From the NCBI GenBank assembly GCA_002727485.1, contig PBXE01000050.1, forward strand, positions 11,945-24,347: 12,403 bases of DNA. The letters are read 5' to 3'. The position numbers and the translations under genes were made by a program. Of the stretch, positions 1-6,134 are shown piece by piece. Under the pieces are notes generated by a model. That model did not search any database, was not told the DNA's origin, and saw only the letters and a list, made by a program, of their open reading frames with translations. The DNA is from Methanobacteriota archaeon (GTDB taxonomy: Archaea; Thermoplasmatota; Poseidoniia; Poseidoniales; Poseidoniaceae). Within the stretch, counting starts at the first letter, position 1. Every line of letters begins with the position of its first letter.

Positions 1-15
1 GTTGAAGGAAACTGG

Positions 16-435
16 ATGGACAACGGGATGCGCCTAGTTTCTCAAGCACTCGGTGCTACACTAGCAATAGTACTAGCAACTGAAGCTGGAGATATTGAAA
101 CTGGTTGGGCTGCTACAGATATGTGGATTACAGATATCGCAGACAACCTTTGGGTCGTTCTAGGTATGATTGCTGCTGGTGCAGTTTGGTGGCAAGTCCA
201 CACACGCTGTGAATCCGAGTGGGCATCTGCCTTCGGTTTGATGGCTCTTAGTGGTGCTATGATGCTTACCGGTGCACATGAGATGGGAGCTTCTATCGCA
301 AGCATGGGTGACGGAATTGTTGACACTCTAGTTAACTGGCTTGTTGACGGTGCTTTAGTCGGTGTTGGTGCTTTAGTCGGTGTTAAAATTGACGATATGA
401 TACCATCTGGTGAAGCAGAAGCAAGCGCTGAGTGA
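16..435 (+). CDS. Small hypothetical multi-span membrane protein, possibly 5'-partial
   Basis: I do not recognise this family. The 139-residue product is hydrophobic and small-residue-rich, with probable membrane segments near residues 7-22, 44-59, 69-85 and 106-123 and an acidic C-terminus (EAEASAE). The last segment holds the hexapeptide GALVGV twice in tandem. The ATG at 16 follows an AAGGAA at positions 5-10, a plausible ribosome binding site. The frame is also open leftward to base 1, so the true start could lie outside the window; Met5 is another possible start. My hand count over 121-300 gives about 51% G+C, clearly above the AT-rich genes that follow, and the codons look different too. 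That could mean high expression or a different origin. The gene ends in a set of inverted repeats and a strong terminator and is convergent with the sugar isomerase gene, so it is transcriptionally separate from it. Confidence 0.6.
   Translation: MDNGMRLVSQALGATLAIVLATEAGDIETGWAATDMWITDIADNLWVVLGMIAAGAVWWQVHTRCESEWASAFGLMALSGAMMLTGAHEMGASIASMGDGIVDTLVNWLVDGALVGVGALVGVKIDDMIPSGEAEASAE
349..384 (+). repeat. Exact 18-bp tandem duplication within the first gene
   Basis: The 18-base unit GGTGCTTTAGTCGGTGTT occurs at 349-366 and again, base for base, at 367-384. It is in frame and encodes GALVGV twice inside the last predicted membrane segment. Identity extends to all synonymous positions, which suggests a recent duplication (inference). 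Confidence 0.9.
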
Positions 436-478
436 AAGTAATTTACTTGCTTAAAGATGAATGTATTCTGCGGAATAC
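419..478 (+). other. Two inverted repeats around the stop codon and 3' end of the first gene
   Basis: AAGCAAG at 419-425 is the exact reverse complement of CTTGCTT at 446-452, and the stop codon (433-435) lies between the arms. Inside it, AAGTA/TACTT can form a shorter competing hairpin. A second perfect 6-bp hairpin follows: GTATTC at 463-468 and GAATAC at 473-478, with a TGCG loop. Together with the terminator immediately downstream, this makes a compact folded 3' end. Function is not known; the effect could be on RNA stability or on insulating the convergent genes. Confidence 0.45.
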
Positions 479-482
479 AACC

Positions 483-523
483 GCCCCTCTGAGGACTTAG
501 GTCTTTAGGGGGGCTTTTTTTTT
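483..523 (+). terminator. Strong hairpin plus T9 terminator after the first gene
   Basis: Bases 483-496 pair with 501-514 over 14 positions without a bulge. Three pairs are G-T wobbles (488/509, 491/506 and 493/504), the loop is TTAG (497-500), and nine T follow at 515-523. This orientation fits termination of the plus-strand gene ending at 435. On the minus strand the hairpin also forms but is not followed by a T-tract, so it is not an obvious terminator for the isomerase gene ending at 534. Euryarchaeal termination mainly needs the T-tract, so the strong stem may be an addition or a processing signal (inference). Confidence 0.75.
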
Positions 524-533
524 ATTTATCAAA

Positions 534-1631
534 TCAATTTTTAGAATTTAAGAAATCCTTTAATGCTGAAATAGGTCCTATTGCTGCTGGATCTTTACCA
601 TGCATTAAAGCTAAAGCAATAGATATCCAGTCCATTACTATGCAAAGATGTAGTAATGATTCCAGAAGGGTTATGCCTTCTCCTTGCATTTTCCAGGCAA
701 AATCAGTAGTTGTATGAGCAATCATCCATTCAATTCTATCGGATACTCTCTTATGCATACCATCCCATGTTAGGAATAGTAAAACTTGTTTATCTGAATA
801 AGGATCTTTGTCTCTACCTACACCCCCCCAAGCAACACTTTCATTATGATTCATTTCTGGAATAACCCCGATTCTAGCAAATCTTGCGGAGTTTTCATTT
901 AGTTGGTTCTTGAATCGATTCAATGCAGGTAGTAATTCGGTAGGACCCACTAGAGCAATTGGATTTTCATGCATAAATGATGCTAATTCAACTAAATCTC
1001 CATTCGGGTCTTTAATTATATCAAAGCCATCACACGCTTCTTTCAATCTTTCAATCATCTGTTGTTCTGCATTTTTGTCAGGTTTAGGTAGCGCACCAAT
1101 TTCCCTTAGCAGACCTAGTTGTCTGCTGAATATATGTCCAAATGCAGATCTGGGAGGTTGACCGCCAATAGACGGAATTAAATGACAACGAGTGTAGATT
1201 TCAGGCATTCCAGCCAACATTCCGCCAGTTGAGATAATGATTACAGTAGCACCTGCATTTAGAGCAATTTCAGTTGCTGCTAGCGCTTCTTCGGTATTAC
1301 CGCTATGTGAAGTAGCTAGAACTAGCCATGAATTATTCCACCATGATGGCATTACATAATCTCGCTGAATATGGATTGGAATTTTACCGTCTAGGTTAGA
1401 TAATGAAGATAGAAAATCTCCTCCAGCAGCAGAACCTCCCATCCCTAGACAAATTATGCCATTCCAATTTTGATTGGCAATATCTTCAATCCATGGAAAT
1501 AACTCGACATTGACACTTTGTAGGCCCTTTTCAAAGTCATCAACAAACTTTCTTGTAAATCCAATCATGTCTTCTGAATCAAGCATTTTTGCTAGTTCAA
1601 TGATGTCTAAACTTGAATTATTTTCACTCAT
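534..1631 (-). CDS. Bifunctional phosphoglucose/phosphomannose isomerase (SIS family)
   Basis: A cytosolic enzyme that interconverts glucose-6-phosphate, mannose-6-phosphate and fructose-6-phosphate, linking glycolysis/gluconeogenesis with mannose-based glycan synthesis. It consists of two SIS domains. With the start at 1631 it has 365 residues, close to the family's usual 300-350. Visible family marks are the sugar-phosphate loop LGMGGSAAGGDF near residues 62-73, TSHSGNTEE near 107-115, GGQPPRSAFG near 156-165, and the ENSAR...PEMNHNE block near 246-264. That block holds the Glu and His used in catalysis in characterised archaeal PGI/PMI enzymes. An in-frame ATG at 1658 would add nine residues. 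I prefer 1631 because GGGGAAG lies six bases ahead of it and the overlap with nmd3 falls to 8 bases. It is the last gene of the leftward operon. A PMI-only or PGI-only specificity cannot be excluded from sequence. Confidence 0.9.
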   Translation of the reverse strand: MSENNSSLDIIELAKMLDSEDMIGFTRKFVDDFEKGLQSVNVELFPWIEDIANQNWNGIICLGMGGSAAGGDFLSSLSNLDGKIPIHIQRDYVMPSWWNNSWLVLATSHSGNTEEALAATEIALNAGATVIIISTGGMLAGMPEIYTRCHLIPSIGGQPPRSAFGHIFSRQLGLLREIGALPKPDKNAEQQMIERLKEACDGFDIIKDPNGDLVELASFMHENPIALVGPTELLPALNRFKNQLNENSARFARIGVIPEMNHNESVAWGGVGRDKDPYSDKQVLLFLTWDGMHKRVSDRIEWMIAHTTTDFAWKMQGEGITLLESLLHLCIVMDWISIALALMHGKDPAAIGPISALKDFLNSKN

Positions 1632-2739
1632 CTTTTTCTTCCCCTGTGAAGTTGTCATCGATTGAAAGGTGCTGAAGCGCTAACCACTCGCCGTCAATTC
1701 TCGCTAATCTAATTTTCTTACTGCCATTGTGATCCCAAGGTAAACGAACCGATGCCATAATCCAAGTTTGAGGGTCAAGAAATTCTCCTACAGATGAATC
1801 TTGATTGATCAAATCAACCATTGTATGTTCATGCATTCTTGAAACTACATTTGCGGATTCTAAGTCGCGCCAAGAAGCCCCGGTTCGTTCTTGTCTGTCA
1901 ACTCTTTCAACAATAGCACCTTCTCTTGTCCATGTCGAAGGTCTCCAAAAGTTGTCACGCCATCTAATAACATCTCCTAAGTCATATCCTGGCTTTCGAT
2001 AAAGTAGGGTCAATCTAGTAACGTCGACTCCATCCTTTCGACCAACTGTGGAGTTAGTTTCTACGGTCTGACCACCGTATTCTTTGACCAAGTGCCTACC
2101 CCATGTTCTTGCTAATCCCTTGCTGCCTAGGACAATATCATATCCTCCGGTTACAGGGCCTTCGTTAGTGATGAAGAACATCGGGTCATCGGATAATGTC
2201 TCTAAGACATCATCTAAAGTTGACCTTAATTTGAGGAATTCATCCTCCGATAACTTTCTTCCACTGGAGCGTAATTGAACTGTAGCCTCAAAATAATTTC
2301 CAGCTTTTCTTGTGCAAGTTAAACATACTCCGTTAGCCATTCTAGCCCTCATCTTATGTTCTTCTTGAAATAGTAAATTTTCGATTACTCCTTCTAGTTG
2401 AAGATAAATCATTGTGTGTCGATCTGAGATTTTTCTAGTTTCCATCCCAATTTGAATATCTTCAGCATCTACGTGAAATTTGAGATTTCTTTGGACTAGC
2501 TCATCCCAAATTTCTTCCTCATTAAGTTGTACCCATTTTCCTTGAATCTCAACTATTCCGCATCTAGCACACCGAACCCACGGTATATTTTCAGGCACTT
2601 CTGCGAGATGTATTCTTTTTCTTAAACATGGTTCACACATTCTTTCTCCAAAAAGAGGCGGGGGCGAGCCACAGACTAAGCAGAAATCATCACCTAGGTC
2701 TGACAAAATAGACTCACCATTGCAGGGCATTGAAACCAT
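1624..2739 (-). CDS. NMD3-family ribosome biogenesis protein (archaeal)
   Basis: Archaeal homologue of eukaryotic NMD3, the adaptor that binds the large ribosomal subunit and supports its export. Archaea have no nucleus, so a role in late large-subunit maturation is the usual inference. The 371-residue product has four CxxC pairs at residues 20/23, 35/38, 57/60 and 139/142, which build the N-terminal zinc-binding region. The fourth sits in CLTCTRKAGNYFEATVQLR, a hallmark of the family. Residues about 185-258 (TNEGPVTGGYDIVLGS ... LLYRKPGYDLGDVI) match the conserved middle region. The ATG at 2739 lies 20 bases after the ccmD stop; Met4 is an alternative and neither has a clear ribosome binding site. 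The gene overlaps the isomerase start by 8 bases and lies between cytochrome maturation genes and a sugar isomerase, a functionally mixed operon. Confidence 0.87.
   Translation of the reverse strand: MVSMPCNGESILSDLGDDFCLVCGSPPPLFGERMCEPCLRKRIHLAEVPENIPWVRCARCGIVEIQGKWVQLNEEEIWDELVQRNLKFHVDAEDIQIGMETRKISDRHTMIYLQLEGVIENLLFQEEHKMRARMANGVCLTCTRKAGNYFEATVQLRSSGRKLSEDEFLKLRSTLDDVLETLSDDPMFFITNEGPVTGGYDIVLGSKGLARTWGRHLVKEYGGQTVETNSTVGRKDGVDVTRLTLLYRKPGYDLGDVIRWRDNFWRPSTWTREGAIVERVDRQERTGASWRDLESANVVSRMHEHTMVDLINQDSSVGEFLDPQTWIMASVRLPWDHNGSKKIRLARIDGEWLALQHLSIDDNFTGEEKDE
1638..1644 (-). promoter_or_regulatory. Ribosome binding site deciding the isomerase start
   Basis: On the minus strand GGGGAAG reads from 1644 to 1638 and is separated by six bases from the ATG at 1631. 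It lies inside the end of nmd3, which fits translational coupling, and it supports the internal ATG over the upstream one at 1658. Confidence 0.4.
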
Positions 2740-2759
2740 AGACTTGAACCTGTGGCTTA

Positions 2760-2948
2760 CTATTCTTCTTCATGATTGAATTTTGAAGTAATAATATCTT
2801 TATCAAATTCTTTCAGATCTAGACTTTCTTCTAGTGCTTTGATTCTTGATTCTAGATTTTGGCTTCTAGTTACGACTGTCCAAGTCCAAACTGCAAGTCC
2901 AAAAATCATTCCTAAATAGGCTACTGTGAGGTAAGTTAATTCTTCCAT
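2760..2948 (-). CDS. ccmD: CcmD-like small heme exporter subunit
   Basis: A 62-residue protein with one N-terminal membrane helix (about residues 5-26) followed by TRSQ and a short charged, coiled-coil-prone stretch (about residues 29-44). Size, topology and its position directly after ccmC are typical of CcmD, which in characterised system I helps release holo-CcmE from the CcmABC complex. CcmD sequences are poorly conserved, so the call rests largely on context. A TTG three bases upstream could start it one residue earlier. I chose the ATG at 2948 because its first base is the last base of the ccmC stop (TGATG) and because GGAGAG lies five bases ahead. This arrangement implies translational coupling to ccmC. 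The alternative is an unrelated small membrane protein. Confidence 0.72.
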   Translation of the reverse strand: MEELTYLTVAYLGMIFGLAVWTWTVVTRSQNLESRIKALEESLDLKEFDKDIITSKFNHEEE

Positions 2949-3649
2949 CAAATCTCTCCATCTAATTCATTTTGTAGACGCTCTAAACGTTGTTCATATT
3001 CTGTAATTTTTGCTGACATGATTATGTGTCCTATAATCAATATTGTAAATGATATAACTCCAATAAGTAACACATCTCCCATTTTTGATGACAGTGAACC
3101 ATCGGACCCTCCGCCAACAACTGGCCCGGGGTGTCTAATTTGCCAAATTCTAGTGGCTATGTAGGAGATTGGTACTAGAACAAATCCATAAAATCCAAAA
3201 GTTGAGAATGTATCTCTTGATTCAATACCGTCTGGTTGGCTCTGTCTACCAAGAACTAAGAATAATGCTAGTAGAGTTAGTAGTCCAAATGTGTTGAGTC
3301 TAACATCACTCCAATCCCAAGGAGTCCCCCATTCTGCCGCACCCCAAATACAACCTGACCAAACTGCCATTAGCCCACACGCAAGACTTGCTTCAGCTCC
3401 TGCTACGTGCAATCTCCAACCTAATGCACTACGTCTGAAAATCCAAAGTGCAGAACCAACAAATAAGACCCCAAATGCGATGTAAGCCGCTATTGCGGAT
3501 GGTACGTGCCAATAGAATATTCTTTGCGCTACAGGTGCTGAGAAAGCATCAATTGATACGCTAGGCGCCCATTTTAGTGCTAAGATAAGTGTTAGCATAA
3601 TGCCAGAAAAACCGGTAATTAGAAACAACTCTCCGGTACGTATGCGCAT
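2948..3649 (-). CDS. ccmC: CcmC heme transporter/handling protein of cytochrome c maturation
   Basis: A membrane protein that binds heme on the outer face and passes it to the chaperone CcmE in cytochrome c maturation system I. With the ATG at 3649 it has 233 residues, near the bacterial CcmC length of about 245. It shows six hydrophobic helices, near residues 6-24, 51-71, 84-104, 121-135, 150-168 and 191-211. The tryptophan-rich signature of the heme-handling family is at residues 102-118 (WGAAEWGTPWDWSDVRL). The two candidate heme-ligand histidines lie in external loops: H48 in YWHVP and H173 in IRHPGP. The frame extends upstream to a GTG at 3706 that would overlap the ABC gene by 17 bases. 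I prefer the ATG because that extension is basic and not CcmC-like. ATG 3649 lies 40 bases after the preceding stop and has AAGG just upstream. CcmF and CcmE are not in this window. Confidence 0.9.
   Translation of the reverse strand: MRIRTGELFLITGFSGIMLTLILALKWAPSVSIDAFSAPVAQRIFYWHVPSAIAAYIAFGVLFVGSALWIFRRSALGWRLHVAGAEASLACGLMAVWSGCIWGAAEWGTPWDWSDVRLNTFGLLTLLALFLVLGRQSQPDGIESRDTFSTFGFYGFVLVPISYIATRIWQIRHPGPVVGGGSDGSLSSKMGDVLLIGVISFTILIIGHIIMSAKITEYEQRLERLQNELDGEI
2954..2959 (-). promoter_or_regulatory. Ribosome binding site of ccmD inside the end of ccmC
   Basis: GGAGAG reads on the minus strand from 2959 to 2954, five bases before the ATG at 2948. It is the clearest Shine-Dalgarno sequence in the window, shows that this organism uses such sites within operons, and fixes the ccmD start. 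Confidence 0.55.
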
Positions 3650-3689
3650 CAACCTTGCGTCATAGGCATACCTTTTCAACTTGCACCTT

Positions 3690-4910
3690 TTAGACCAGTG
3701 TTGCACTATAATCTACGATTAGTGCCCAAGGAAGAATTAAAATTGGAGTAAGCAGTCTGACAAATACTGCATTTGAGCGTGCCAGTCTTATTGTGCTAAG
3801 TTGTAAGAAACTAACAAATGTGGTCGTTAGCAATGCGATTAATCCTCCAATAAAAATTAAACTCCAGTCTAAATTTTCTAAGAAAATTTGCATAGAAAAT
3901 AGTGTTAATAAACAGCCACTAAGCAAAGTTTCAATACTAGAGTTTGGTATTATTTGTACTTGACTTCTCCACCAGTCGATGGCTCTTTGTTCAAAAAGCA
4001 TCGAGATAACAGGATCCCCGACTAAACCTATTGTAAGAGCAGGTGCTAGAGTAAAACCTACCAATAGTACTTTATGTTCAGAGATTGAAAGAGGCTCAAC
4101 TAGAGAGAGTAATCCTCCAATCAATAATAGTGCTGCTAGCCAGTTTCGTTGAATATTGCCAAGGGTAGAAAAATTATATTGCCACCCCATCTTCAACGAT
4201 AAAAAACTATTTTTTGAAGGCTTTCCGTGACTTTCCCATGGTTTAGAATCCCTAGGTTTTTGTTTTATCTCCTCTTTTAGATCATTCAATTTTGTTGCAC
4301 ACTTGAATAATCTACTGTCGTGTGTTGCGATAAGAATAGCATTACCTGCAACTCTAAGTTGTTCAATATGATCAATTAATATTTGAATCGATTTATCATC
4401 TAACCCAGAATCTGGTTCATCCAAAATAACTAGTCTAGGGTCTTTACTAATCATAGCGGGAATCATACCTGCAATAACCGAAACTTTTCGTTGTTGGCCA
4501 CCAGAAAGATATGCTATTTTGTCATGTTTTCTATGTGACAGGCCGTACAAATCTAAGAGAGGCAAGAAATCAAAATTGGATTGAGAAATTTTACAAACGG
4601 TTTCTAAATGTTGGTTAATGGTTTGACTTGGTACTAAGCAGTTTGATTGTAGCGTCAATCCAAAAGGAAAACTAGGTTTCTTTTTTCGTCCTTCGAAATC
4701 ATATACTAATTTTCCATGATGAAGGACTTCGCCCTTTTCCATGGGCAGAAGTCTTGCTGATGTTTCGATAACAGTTGATTTTCCTACTCCATTTTCACCG
4801 TTTAAAATGACACATTCGCCACCATTGACTGATAAATTGAAATCAGATAATACTATTTCAGTCCCCCTTCGAATTGTAACTCCTTTGAGCTGCAAAAGGG
4901 GGTCAGTCAT
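3690..4910 (-). CDS. ABC transporter, CcmA-type ATPase fused to a short CcmB-like membrane domain
   Basis: The 406-residue product combines two parts that are usually separate genes. Residues 1-210 form an ABC ATPase with Walker A GENGVGKST (38-46), a Q-loop glutamine at 88, signature LSGGQQ (135-140), Walker B LVILDEP (160-166), D-loop SGLDD and switch histidine H197. After a charged linker (about 205-240) come about five hydrophobic segments near 257-273, 280-298, 328-345, 350-368 and 384-400. The last one (RLLTPILILPWALIV) resembles the late CcmB segment, but the protein stops there, where CcmB normally has another helix. Position directly upstream of ccmC and ccmD argues for the CcmAB role, the ATP-driven part of heme delivery to CcmE. 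I assign no symbol because the membrane half is divergent. It is the first gene of the leftward operon and lacks an obvious ribosome binding site. An unrelated ABC exporter is the main alternative. Confidence 0.75.
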   Translation of the reverse strand: MTDPLLQLKGVTIRRGTEIVLSDFNLSVNGGECVILNGENGVGKSTVIETSARLLPMEKGEVLHHGKLVYDFEGRKKKPSFPFGLTLQSNCLVPSQTINQHLETVCKISQSNFDFLPLLDLYGLSHRKHDKIAYLSGGQQRKVSVIAGMIPAMISKDPRLVILDEPDSGLDDKSIQILIDHIEQLRVAGNAILIATHDSRLFKCATKLNDLKEEIKQKPRDSKPWESHGKPSKNSFLSLKMGWQYNFSTLGNIQRNWLAALLLIGGLLSLVEPLSISEHKVLLVGFTLAPALTIGLVGDPVISMLFEQRAIDWWRSQVQIIPNSSIETLLSGCLLTLFSMQIFLENLDWSLIFIGGLIALLTTTFVSFLQLSTIRLARSNAVFVRLLTPILILPWALIVDYSATLV

Positions 4911-4995
4911 AATTCGCCGAAGTAAGGGTTAGAAATGAATCCTTCCTAATACAAACTTTCGGGTAATTCAAAAGAGAAGACATCAAAGCAATGCC
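4911..4995. promoter_or_regulatory. Divergent intergenic region between the ccm operon and the rhomboid gene
   Basis: These 85 bases separate two outward-facing genes and must hold or adjoin both promoters unless transcription comes from farther away. On the plus strand TAATTCAAAA (4964-4973) lies about the right distance for a nearly leaderless rhomboid transcript, but it is a weak match to an archaeal TATA box. I see no convincing TATA box or ribosome binding site for the minus strand. The call rests on geometry. Confidence 0.4.
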
Positions 4996-6036
4996 ATGGA
5001 CGCCCATATCTCATCCTTCGGGACTGTGGAGTGGGCATTGTTTATCGTTTGGCTATGTGCAATAATTTGGCCGATTTTTTATGCTGTGAAAAATAAAACC
5101 TCAATTGCTTTATCAATAACAGTGGGTCTACTATTAGGATATTTAGTACAGGTATTCTGGACTATTTTCGCTCGTCAAGGTTGGGTTGATGTTTGGTTAT
5201 GGAATGACTTGTGGATGATTCCTTCTAGAGCGACTGAACCTTCCGGTTGGATTACATTTTTTTCAGCGGGATTTTTACATAGCCAATTTGATGCTACACA
5301 CGTATTAGGAAATATTTTGGTAATATCCTTGGTTGGAATCCCCCTTGAACAACGACTTGGAATGAAACGATTTACTATGATATACTTAATTGGACTATTT
5401 GGAGGCTCATTCGCATGGTATCTGTTCAATATGGATTCAACAACTCCTGCACTTGGAGCATCAGGGGCTGCATTTGGATTATTTGGTGCTTATCTTGCAG
5501 GATGGCCAAAGGATGAAATTCCATTTCCACTTATTTTGATTAGAAAATGGCCTGTAATTTACTTAGCATTATTTTATTTCGCAATTGAAGTATTGAGGGC
5601 TTATTCGAATTATGGATTGTCACGCCCTAGCGATGTAGCACACATGGCTCATTTGGGTGGTTTTGTACTTTCTTATTTACTTCTTCCAGTTGTCGCAAAA
5701 GGTGGACCAACTCCATTAGGAATCGAAGATGGAGGGCCATCTGGTTCACCAGAAATTTTTGCTAGAATGAGAAGAATGAAGGAAACAATGAAAGATTTAG
5801 ATAAATTAGAAGATCCTTGGACTTCTAGAGGATTCGAGGTTCCAAAGAACCTAAGAGAAGCGATGCAAAGTTTACTTGAATCCAGCGATGAGCCAGAAAC
5901 GAGGCTTGCTTGGATGGAACATATTTCAGATCGGGCCAAGTGTCCAGTTTGTGGAAATGAAGTCGGTGTAATCGAAAGATTTGATGGACCTCACATGCAA
6001 TGTTCATCTGAACCAGAGCATTTCAGTTGGCCTTGA
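4996..6036 (+). CDS. Rhomboid-family intramembrane serine protease with C-terminal zinc-binding tail
   Basis: An intramembrane protease of the rhomboid (S54) family, which cleaves membrane-protein substrates within or beside their transmembrane helix. Of 346 residues, the catalytic serine is S156 in GASG and the catalytic histidine is H219 in AHMAHLGGF. The HxxxN pair that lines the active site is H102/N106 (THVLGN). Helices lie near residues 12-30, 38-58, 101-117, 126-144, 155-170, 184-200 and 214-232, so there is one extra helix before the standard six. Residues 235-310 are hydrophilic and charged. The last 31 residues hold CPVCG (C316, C319) followed by H333, C336 and H342, which could complete a zinc site, although a second CxxC is missing. 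If topology follows GlpG, this tail is cytosolic. The ATG at 4996 has no strong ribosome binding site. The gene lies 98 bases before a subtilisin-family gene on the same strand. Substrate unknown. Confidence 0.9.
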   Translation: MDAHISSFGTVEWALFIVWLCAIIWPIFYAVKNKTSIALSITVGLLLGYLVQVFWTIFARQGWVDVWLWNDLWMIPSRATEPSGWITFFSAGFLHSQFDATHVLGNILVISLVGIPLEQRLGMKRFTMIYLIGLFGGSFAWYLFNMDSTTPALGASGAAFGLFGAYLAGWPKDEIPFPLILIRKWPVIYLALFYFAIEVLRAYSNYGLSRPSDVAHMAHLGGFVLSYLLLPVVAKGGPTPLGIEDGGPSGSPEIFARMRRMKETMKDLDKLEDPWTSRGFEVPKNLREAMQSLLESSDEPETRLAWMEHISDRAKCPVCGNEVGVIERFDGPHMQCSSEPEHFSWP

Positions 6037-6044
6037 TTAGAGAA

Positions 6045-6078
6045 TTCTTCCCAAGCCCCTAAAGGGGCTGGGGAAGGA
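6045..6078 (+). other. Strong 14-bp hairpin without T-tract between rhomboid and subtilase genes
   Basis: Bases 6045-6059 pair with 6064-6078 around a TAAA loop. There are eight outer and six inner pairs separated by a single A-G mismatch (6053/6070). It begins 8 bases after the rhomboid stop. No run of T follows on either strand, so it is not a standard terminator. It might act as an RNA 3'-end stabiliser or processing site for the rhomboid transcript, or as a binding site in DNA. The next gene's TATA-like element starts 24 bases downstream. Confidence 0.6.
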
Positions 6079-6101
6079 ACGGGTAAAGGATACTCTCAAA
6101 G

Positions 6102-6109
6102 CATATATC
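6102..6109 (+). promoter_or_regulatory. Probable TATA box for the subtilase-glmS unit
   Basis: CATATATC is the best TATA-like element in the 98-base gap. Archaeal TATA boxes centre about 26 bases before the start of transcription, which would put the first RNA base near 6132, just before the ATG at 6135. Transcription would then be almost leaderless for that ATG, or would have a leader of about 39 bases for the alternative ATG at 6171. Confidence 0.4.
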
Positions 6110-6134
6110 GTACTCCACTAACATAGGGAAGGAT

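Noticed and set aside
42..326. 94-codon minus-strand frame opposite the first gene
   Set aside because: It is antisense to a frame with a plausible start, ribosome binding site and terminator; its product is repetitive in Ala, Ser, Ile and Pro and shows no domain.
910..1161. Plus-strand frame inside the sugar isomerase gene
   Set aside because: The minus-strand protein here contains conserved isomerase motifs, whereas this frame has no motif, promoter or ribosome binding site.
2740..2759. GGTTCAAGTC on the minus strand between ccmD and nmd3, resembling a tRNA T-loop
   Set aside because: The flanking bases do not form a T-stem, and the bases where the rest of a tRNA would lie encode the end of ccmD. 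No acceptor stem or anticodon arm could be found.
3650..3706. Upstream GTG extension of ccmC and possible lost C-terminal helix of the CcmB-like domain in this stretch
   Set aside because: The 19 extra residues are basic and polar and look like neither a CcmC N-terminus nor the missing CcmB helix, so I see no sign of a simple frameshift between the two genes.
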